DNA from: Acanthosepion pharaonis
Taxonomy: Eukaryota; Mollusca; Cephalopoda; Sepiida; Sepiidae
Assembly: GCA_903632075.3 (NCBI GenBank)
Contig: CAHIKZ030005492.1
Span: 103,501 to 167,500 of the forward strand
DNA: 64,000 nucleotides
Reading direction: 5' to 3'
The notes beneath the pieces were generated by a model. That model was given only the letters and a program-made list of their open reading frames with translations. It had not been told where the DNA came from and searched no databases. The position numbers were made by a program, and so were the translations under genes. Shown here piece by piece: positions 56,260 to 64,000 of the stretch. Every line of letters begins with the position of its first letter. Position 1 is the stretch's first letter.

Positions 56260-58380
56260 CCAAATATGGAGGAAGAAATTGATAAGCTTTACTGCATACT
56301 GGTTATTGCCACAGCTCTGTGCAAATTGCAGGAAATTACAATCATCAGAGACAACCTGTATGCTAAAGTAGGTAAGGATCGAAATGGTGAAATAATTGGC
56401 AAATCCAGACTAGAAACCTGTAATTAACACAGAGAAAAATGGGCCCAATAGTGCACAGGAAATTAGCAGATAGTAGCCAACACCTGATTTTAAGAATACC
56501 CAAGACTCTTATGGACATGAAGAAGACCAGGATGAGAAACTCAAACCCAGATTGACTATGCAACAATCAGTCAGAGATTCAGGAATGCAGTTCTACAGTG
56601 TAAAACATATTTAAGCACCCATGGGAGCACACATCTTCCAGTGATATGTTATCTCAGAATAAAACTACAGAAATTAAAGAAAGCCAAAACTACAACATAA
56701 TGGACTCTTGAATCACCCAAATTGAAAAGAGAGTGTACTGACAGCATTAAAAGCAAATAGAATAAATTAAATGAGAATGGAAGCTCAAAGTGGAACACAT
56801 TAAGAGAATTTTAGTGACATCAGCAAATATGTTAATCCCAAGGAAAACTATGATGAAGGGTAATCAGCAAACAAGTCCAAGGTATGGTATAGAATATAGG
56901 AAATTACAGAAACCAATTAGAAACAAACAGAAACAGGCAAAAAAGGAATGATTCAATGAAAAGTGTACAGAGATAGATAGAATGATCATCACAGACAAGG
57001 CATACATGCATGAAAAAATAAGAGAAATATCAGGACAAATGATGTGCTCATTGACAGGATGCATAAAATCAAAAGAGATAATAAAAAAGAAAAATACATA
57101 AAAGATTGAATAAATTATGTTTGAGTATTATTCAACAACAAAAGGGAGAAACCTGCAGTGAGCAAAAATATGGAAAGATCTAGAATGCTAAAGTCTGAAG
57201 TAAAATCAGCACCAGTGAAATTAACCAGGAAAAAAGCCGCAGGGCATGATGGGATTGTAATAGTGGTTCTAGCAGCCTTAGAGGAAATTAGCATTGACAA
57301 GATTATGAAAATAATAAATTAAATATATACGACAGTGATGACCTACTTGAAGGTCTTAGTATATCCATTTACATAGTGGTGACTAAAAAGCCAGATGTAT
57401 ATGAATGCAAGTTCCATTAGACAATCAACCTAATGAACCTCATAACAAAATTTATCATCCAAATTCTGATGAATAAGGTGCATAGCAGAATTGAAATAGG
57501 ACAGTAACAGTTCAGTTTCTTTAAAGATAATATAACAAAGATTGCAATATTTATTCTCAGAATGATATTAGAAAGAGCAATACAAATGTAGAAGGATGTA
57601 TTTGTATGTTTTTTTAAGGTTATGCAACAGCATTTTATAAGGTAGAAAAAAAAGAAATGTTTGAATTGCTTGAAAAAGTTGATTTATTAGGGAAGCAATA
57701 TACTGGGAGCAAATCACTTACATGCAGATAAAAAATATGAATTCAGTAAATATACAAATATAAAAAGGAGCATAATACAAAGATGTTTTTTTCTCACCAG
57801 ATTTATTTAACCTTTATAGTGAGGTGATCCTAAGAGAACTGGAAATCCTATAAGGATTCATTATTGGCATCTACAGCCTTAACAATGTAAGATATGCACA
57901 TGACACAGTATTAAGACCAGACATGGAAAGGAAGCTACAGGATTTTCTAGAGAATGTTGTAAAGGAAAATGAGAAGAAATGAATAAATGTCAATTTTAAG
58001 GAAACAGAATGTAAAGTTGGCAGCGAGAAGAACAGTCCAAGATGTGAACTATGAACTGGACATGCCAAAACAAAGCAAATATGAAAATTTGAATATCTAG
58101 GAAGTGTTTTAATAAAAGATTGAATATGTGACATCAAAATCTGAAATTGCATTAGCTTAACAAAAGATGCTTTCCAAAAGCTAAACGACGTATTAAGAAA
58201 GAGAAAAAAAAATTATTAGAAACAAAGAAAAGAGTACAGATCTATTAAGCCATATCATTACTTCTATATAGCAGGGAATGCTGTACAATATCCTCACAAA
58301 TGAAGAAAAGAATTGAGACAACATAAATGTGGTTCTACAGAAGGATGCTGAGAATATCATGAACTGAACATAAAGCTGTG
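56260..58380 (+). mobile_element. LINE A copy from endonuclease to C-terminal region
   Basis: The only copy here with a readable APE endonuclease part: AKVGKDRNGEIIGKSRLETC (56365-56425), QIDYATISQRFRNAVLQCKT (56560) and THLPVICYLRIKLQKLKKAK (56630, where the usual SDH is TH). The linker follows (FNEKCTEIDRMIITDKAY) and then the RT: SKMLKSEVKSAPVKLTRKKA (57190), an AGHDGIVIVVLAALEEISID block (57240), SPDLFNLYSEVILRELEIL (57800), NNVRYAHDTVLRPDMERKL (57885; YADD is now YAHD) and EYLGSVLIKD (58095). It ends at an MWFYRRMLRI-like block, truncated before the GHIMRKE part. Many stops. Confidence 0.9.
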
Positions 58381-58389
58381 CTAGTTTCT

Positions 58390-60975
58390 ACCATATATAA
58401 GCAACTTGATATTCACTGTATTAATCAATTTTCAAGAGATTTTTTTAAGATTTAAAAAATTGACATAAACAAGTATATATAATTATTTGAATATAGAGAA
58501 TAAAAATGCTATGACTGTTTGGTCCTATATGAAGATGGCTTTAGCCAGAGTGCTGGTCATCTATTAATCAATGTATACTTTCCTCTTGATACTGGCACCA
58601 CAACCATATGATGGTTAGAATTAGCCAAGAGTTATGAGATATATAGATGCTTGTATTTTTGTCATAACTGGTTGACCAGCTTGTCCAAGTGGAACTTATT
58701 TTTAACAATCATGTTATTTGAAAACTCTTCTACCAAAGTGTCCATTTACGTTCACATGATAATGAGGTTCAATGAACATTTGTTAGAGCATTAACTCTTG
58801 TTTCAGGCTATTGTATGAGTTCCCTTGAGGAGCGGAAAAGAGATAACTCTATTTACCATTATGTTTCTTTGATGATGCTTGACAGTTTATTTATAATTGT
58901 CCTTCTCTATTTTCTCCTTCTGAAATCCTTTATTTTATTCTACTCTGTCAATTTCTACTCAATTCTCTTTCTTTTTGTCTCTGTCCAGTACATTTCAGGT
59001 TGTTCAGCATTAAACGTGCTCATTTGGTTTTAAGTTTCACATTTTTGTGTTGTTTTTAAATAACATATCTTTTTATGTGTTATTATTCCATAAAAAATAT
59101 CAATTCTTTACATTGCTACATTCTTACAGCAAAGGCCAATTACTCATGATTTCCATACTTTATATTTGTATGTGTCCAAGTTACACTATAATAGAACTGA
59201 AGAATATAAACTCTACATTTTAGAGACATTTTAGAAACAAAAAGGAAAATTTAGGTTTTAAAGTTTTACAAGATATAATTTCAGTTTATAAAAAAATTGG
59301 CAAAGAAGTGGATCAAAGCTATTAATCAATAAAAAAATTTAAGAAATTTTCAGCAAATCTCATGTATATAATTTTGAATCTTTTAAGAGTGTTGGAGAAA
59401 AAAGGTTGATAAAAATAGAGACATTTGAATTAGATGAGGAATAAAATATAAAATGTATCAAAACCTTCATTAATAATATTTAGTGTTATGATGTTGATCT
59501 GTTTTTGCAAAATATAATCAACAAATTTTTGTATAACATTTTTGTATAGTGCATAATAATCAAAGAAGAACTGTACAGTGGTTGGAAATGAATGAGAAGT
59601 AGAAACATCAATTGCTATCTTCCTTATAATGAGTATTTAGGGGACCAGAATGGTTGGCTAAATCATAATCTTCATGGAAAATAGGTAAAGAATTAATGCA
59701 CATAGATATGCAAACAAGGTTGAAATATTGCCTTCAAAATTCAAATAGCATCCAGTTTAGTTTTGAATGAAAATACCTGCCTTGATATTGCAAAAATGAA
59801 ATTACTATGTCTCTTCTGATGAACTCTTTCTTCTTTTCAAGTATCATGACAAATTCCCTGTAGGTAAAAATATTACCAATTAGGAACAAGTTGAGGAAAT
59901 TTTAATTGAATTTATTCACCCTTTAATTCTTTAGGAATGAATATGACAATTTGTCAAGGTGATATAGGTGTACAGGGGTTGAGGAAAAATATTTTGATTG
60001 AATACATCAAGTCTTTGTGATTGTTTTTTCAAATTTGTTTTGTTTAAATGAAGCAGCAATTTCTTGTCCAACAACCTTATATAGTCATATACACACATCA
60101 TTATATATAGTTGTTTTGGATGAATTATGTAATTTTTTTTGTTTTTGTTTTCACATTTTGGCTGTATGCCCTGCAGTCTTTCCCAAGTGTTTGCCTTATT
60201 CTTCAGGATGTTGTATTTTTGGAAGACAACAAAGACATTTCAGAAACAACAGATACATGAGCAAGGCTGAAAGATACACACACAGACAAACAATGTGTAA
60301 AAACCAAACAATAATCTTTCATTGTTTATAACAATTTGATTACATAATAAGAAACATAAAATGATTTCAAATTTTAGTTGAAAATATCAGTGTTTCTAAT
60401 ATTAAGTTATTGTTCTGAAGAGGGAAAGGATGAAAGTTTGCTTCAATACAATTTTGAACAGATTTCCATCCAAAAAGAGATTAATAAATAAGACATTTAC
60501 CATCCATATTTAACATGCAAATATTAAGAAAAACAAATATGCACAAAGGGACACACATTAATGGATTTTGTACATCTGTATGTAAAATTTATTTTAATTC
60601 TTTTCTCAGTTTCCTTGAGATTTTCTAACATAACTTAAAATATGTATATGGTCATGAGTAAATGAAATGTTGTATATATGTATGTATAATGGCTGGTTAC
60701 TCATTTTCCAGGCACATCTATCTGCTAGGATGGCTAGTCAATCCCTGTTGCAGATTCCTGATCAGGCACATATTGTATTTGTTTAACACCCACAGAATAA
60801 ACCTGTGGTTTATACTGCATCTATAATTGTAGTTATAGTTTCTGGGAGAGAACTTAACATCTGTCATGATCGATGTCAGTATGCTCATACCTTCATTCAC
60901 AATGACCTATGACTTTCATGCATCAAAAGATTTATAACAGTTCCATCTGCATAATTTCCATCACAAGGCATTCGT
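58390..60975. other. AT-rich stretch, nothing firm
   Basis: Good acceptor-like sites occur at 58806 (cttgtttcag) and 60176 (atgccctgcag), each followed by an open stretch (58815-59033 and 60178-60331). They lack a donor or a nearby AATAAA, so I do not call exons. Confidence 0.4.
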
Positions 60976-60984
60976 CAATCTGTG

Positions 60985-61165
60985 GTTTGGTTTGAAGCAT
61001 TTTCAAAAGGATTTGCACAATGATATTGCCTCCCCCAGGTTGATAACATCAAGAAGTCACCTTCCTGACAAATTGACCATGATGAGATTCAAACCTAGGT
61101 CTCTAGACCCAGAAAGCAAATGTTCTAAGCCCTCACCCACATGCTCATTGACATTTTTTTCAGAT
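60985..61165 (-). mobile_element. tRNA-derived SINE
   Basis: The minus-strand tRNA-like head begins near 61157 (gagcatgtgggtgagggctt). Its B box ggtttgaatctc is at 61091-61102 (read on minus). The body runs through 'gacttcttgatgttatcaac'. It lies immediately upstream of the Penelope-like RT fragment. Confidence 0.65.
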
Positions 61166-61169
61166 CAGC

Positions 61170-61580
61170 TTTTTGCACCAGCAGATATGCTAACAATGGG
61201 AAGCTATGATGGAGCTAAAAAAACCTGCAAGGTATTCTTATTCTTTTAACCCTAACCAGAAAACTAGAAAAAAAAATCATGGGCATATACAGAGATGATG
61301 GCCTAATCCTAATATGGAAACCCAATGGTCCTAAAATAGATTCTGTAAAAAGATAATAAACACTCTAAAAATGATTGGATTCAAAATAGAAATAAAAACA
61401 AATGCAAGAACAGTTAATTCCTAGACATTACCCTCAACATTCATAAAGAAACTTATGAACCATACAAAAAAGATAATGACATGCCCACATACATATACAC
61501 ATCCTCCAATCAACCCCACTCAATTATCAAGCCCATGCCTAAATCCATCAGCTGCAGGCTATCAGACAACTCGTCCAACA
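61170..61580 (+). mobile_element. Penelope-like reverse transcriptase fragment
   Basis: Broken plus frames give MLTMGSYDGAKKTCKVFLF (61190-61245), then GIYRDDGLILIWKPNGPKID (61282-61341), which contains the catalytic YRDD. A decayed FLDITLNIHKETYEPYKK follows (61421 on), then MPTYIYTSSNQPHSIIKPMP and KSISCRLSDNSSN (61481-61575). The order SYDGA, YRDDGL, FLD, SN(H)P is that of Penelope-like RTs with the downstream GIY-YIG domain. That domain is missing here, but one is present at 39990. It ends where the opposing LINE begins. Confidence 0.75.
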
Positions 61581-63110
61581 TAGACGTTTCCATCCATTGT
61601 TTTTACAACTCATTATTAATTCATCATATCTTAGCATCTTCTGTTTGTGAGCTTCCTCTGCATGCTTTTCCCAAGGCACTGTCAGTTCCCACATTATTAC
61701 TTTCTTAATATTGTTTGAGAAGAATACTATATCTGGGCGTAATGATGTTTGCATGATGTGGTCAGGGAATTTTAGTCTTGTTCCTAAATCAATCCTTAAT
61801 TCCCAGTCTGTTGCCAATGACAGAGTATTTGCTATGTTCTTTTCCTATATTTTTAGGTTTCTCACCAGCTCTATGAAACTCTATTGCTTTTTTATCTAGG
61901 TTTAAAATATTAGTGTTGATAGCCATACTATCTTTGCTAGATCCTTTAAGCTACTTAGAATATGCTTTAGAGTTCCTTGACGCGAACACAATTGGAATAA
62001 GGGCGATTCTGTTTCATACCATAAGTGGAGGTTGGTATGACTGGGAAGGGTGTCGTATACAGTCTGAATTAGGAACTTTATATTGATATCATTACGCCAT
62101 ATATCATACCATTTGATTTTCCTATAAATCATGGCTCCCCAATTGGTCCATGCACCTTGTTGCCTTAGTCCTACCATCTTTGCCACCCCATTTCTCCTCC
62201 TTACCCTTACGTACTTCTTCTTGTATTAAAAGGTTCTTTTCTTTACCTTTAGCTCTGTCCACCCAAATGGTAGGAAAATACTCTAATCTTGCGCGTCCAA
62301 TAGCCACGGCACCTAATATGGCTTTTTGCGGAACCTTTCTTTAGCGACATGTAATTTGTTCTCTGCTCTCCATTTCGTTCCTGAGTAGACTTCAATGCCT
62401 GCTCCAGCCACCTTTGGATCTTTGGATAACTCGTACTGCATTACTGTTCTAATTTTGGTGACTTTGAATTCCTCTAATAGACTTCTGAAAGGAAGTTACA
62501 GAGCATTGGTATTGCCGTATAGAGCAGCACCGGTCAAACTCTTCGGTAGACCTAACCAACTTAGTAGTCGCATGTTAATTCTTTTTTCTAATTGTTCTAT
62601 ATGAGATGTTGTGAATTCGTAAATAGACAATGGCCATAAGATTTTGGGAAGAATAGCATGCTGATAAATCCAAGCTTTAAATTGGCCTGGCAAGCCAGAC
62701 TTATCAACTCTCTTTAACCAAGTCTCTAGTTTGTCTTTTGTTTCTTGGATTGCTGTTGCATCTTTTAGAGAGTGATCTATACATCTTCCAAGTCTTTTTA
62801 TGGGCTTTTCCTTGATTGTTGGCGGGACTGGGCACTTTGGTGAGCTTCCTGGCCCTGCACCTCCTGTGTCTCACCAGGAGAAAATCCTGCATGCTGCTCT
62901 TGGTTTGACTGCAACTGACACTTCACTTTTGCCTGATGGATTTTTAGGCCGCTCATATTTTTGAACATCTTTCCACATGTGCATGTCAGTCTCATTGTCT
63001 GTAGATCCATAGCTTGGTTCGATTCCATTTCATCCATCCTAATGGGGATCTCATTCTCCCCCCCCCCTCAGAATCCTCTGGGGATATTTATTCGCATGAG
63101 TTTCTGTAGC
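61545..63110 (-). mobile_element. Zinc-finger/RLE-type LINE with the RT core deleted
   Basis: Read on minus from 63037: MDEMESNQAMDLQTMRLTCT, then CGKMFKNMSG and GLKIHQAKVKC (an N-terminal zinc finger), ending near 62830. The next homologous segment is far downstream in the protein: SLKDATAIQETKDKLETWLK, VDKSGLPGQFKAWIYQH and ILPKILWPLSIYEF, then a LLSWLGLPKSLTGAALYG block. After that come AVAIGRARLEYFPTIWVDRA, a WxxW-containing linker, LIQTVYDTLPSHTNLHLWYE, a half-preserved zinc knuckle (QLCSRQGTLKHIL) and RPDIVFFSNNIKKVIMWELT (61700-61740). The RPD..ELT pattern fits a restriction-like endonuclease. The catalytic RT palm is deleted at about 62800. Stops are few in the 62122-62693 part. The R2-like clade is inference. 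Confidence 0.75.
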
Positions 63111-64000
63111 GTTTCCTAAATTGTGTAAGTCAGGTTGCTAGCCCAGAAATACACTTTTGTGGTCTCTCCTCACCGTCAATTGGCTTTCCAATTTGTCAAC
63201 CAGTCTATTCCTGGTTTGTCGTCAGGTCTGTTTCTGGATGCTACTGTTTAAACAATAGAAAGAATAATTCAAAAATACACTCTTAATTAGGCACCCGAGG
63301 GGATATTCAGTGATGTTATTTGACTTGGTTCATCAGGGAGTTTTGGGTCTTTCAGCACCATCATACTCCCCATCACCAAGTCAACCCAATCAGGGGAAAT
63401 CAATCCCTGATCCCTCTCCCCTCTCAATCAAATGCTAACAGCTACTCTGGCCTTTTAATGAATTAGATGAAGAAATACCATGTTTTCTGCACCCCCGATT
63501 GGATGTTTGTAACTACCAATCCACTGCACAAACTATCTTTTAAATGGTCCATGGTGGGGACTGGCTTCTTTTCTTCTTTTTTTTGGTGGATAGCAGTTTC
63601 AATGGATAACCGAGGAGGTTATCTTAATGTTCCTAAATTTAACCCTTTTCCCTAAGTATTGTATAGTGTCTTACTCTAAATATTTGCCACTTTTATTTTA
63701 TTTTTGCTTTTTTTTTAGAGGGTGGGATTCTTAAACTCCACCCTACTATCACGTTTTTATTGTTTAGCCTGAGTCTTACCATTATTATTACAGGTCAGTT
63801 AACTTTAAATGGATGTATTCACAAAAAGAAAATAATTGTCCATAAACATACCGTATATTCTTGACTGTACACACAAAAGATAAAACAAAAATAATAGAAA
63901 AAAATACATAAAACACCATAATATTCCTTAACATTGATTTAAAACTATTTACAAATTTGAAGTTGTTTGAATACAATAAACTACAAAATAGTCTTGAAAT
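63111..64000. other. Probable 5' non-coding region of the RLE LINE, then unassigned
   Basis: 63110-63450 is less AT-rich and directly upstream (on minus) of the zinc-finger frame, so it may be that element's 5' UTR. A poly-C run sits at 63059-63067. A short hairpin 'agggtggg..tccaccct' lies at 63718-63745. Nothing further recognised. Confidence 0.35.

Noticed and set aside
58815..59033. Possible coding exon after a good acceptor (cttgtttcag)
   Set aside because: It becomes Phe/Leu/Tyr-rich downstream, with no donor and no nearby AATAAA. It is more likely AT-rich noise.
60178..60331. Cys-rich open stretch after an acceptor-like site
   Set aside because: No conserved spacing of cysteines that I recognise, and no donor or poly(A) signal.

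Overview
This window looks like non-coding, repeat-dominated DNA from an animal nuclear genome. It is strongly AT-rich, carries dozens of (AT)n, (GT)n and compound microsatellites, and contains remnants of at least eight classes of eukaryotic mobile element. No long open reading frame, bacterial-type operon or intact gene is present. The mixture fits a mollusc, possibly a cephalopod: an APE-type endonuclease/reverse transcriptase LINE, a second CR1/Jockey-like LINE, tRNA-derived SINEs, Penelope-like elements and abundant AT microsatellites. The species is inference; nothing in the sequence names it.

Two LINE families do most of the shaping. LINE A is RTE-like, of the type often labelled 'craniofacial development protein 2-like'. 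It is present as about twelve fragments, the best at 47960-50110 and 56260-58380. LINE B is CR1/Jockey-like. It is present as six fragments, with a near full-length but heavily broken copy at 13300-16745 and a second at 31600-33840 whose interior carries two back-to-back palindromes. All copies have stops and frameshifts.

Other elements: a broken Tc1 transposon (8174-9412), a second degenerate Tc1/IS630-type transposase (42335-43045, minus), an internally deleted mariner (20295-21080), a 227-bp hAT-type MITE with an 8-bp target duplication (55023-55249), a fold-back MITE (50471-50702), a 545-bp element with perfect 33-bp inverted ends (30389-30933), a Penelope-like GIY-YIG endonuclease end (39990-40625) and a separate Penelope-like reverse transcriptase fragment (61170-61580). 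That fragment abuts, tail to tail, a zinc-finger/restriction-like-endonuclease LINE (61545-63110, minus). SINEs lie at 3661-3964 (exact 11-bp target duplication), 19139-19330, 55650-56130 and 60985-61165. A composite at 38640-39060 has a degenerate 5S rRNA sequence sandwiched between two tRNA-like SINE parts.

Host genes are at most hinted at. Two segments look like 3'-terminal exons, each with a good splice acceptor, an open frame to a stop and a downstream AATAAA: 41586-41759 on plus and 43757-43953 on minus. They would be the ends of two convergent genes. I do not recognise either product.

The observations most worth following up are hammerhead-ribozyme-like core motifs (37872, 10501, and a decayed one in the Penelope 3' region at 40577), the 5S/tRNA composite, the double palindrome inside LINE B, the perfect-TIR element, and the recurring hairpins bordered by (AT)n arrays.
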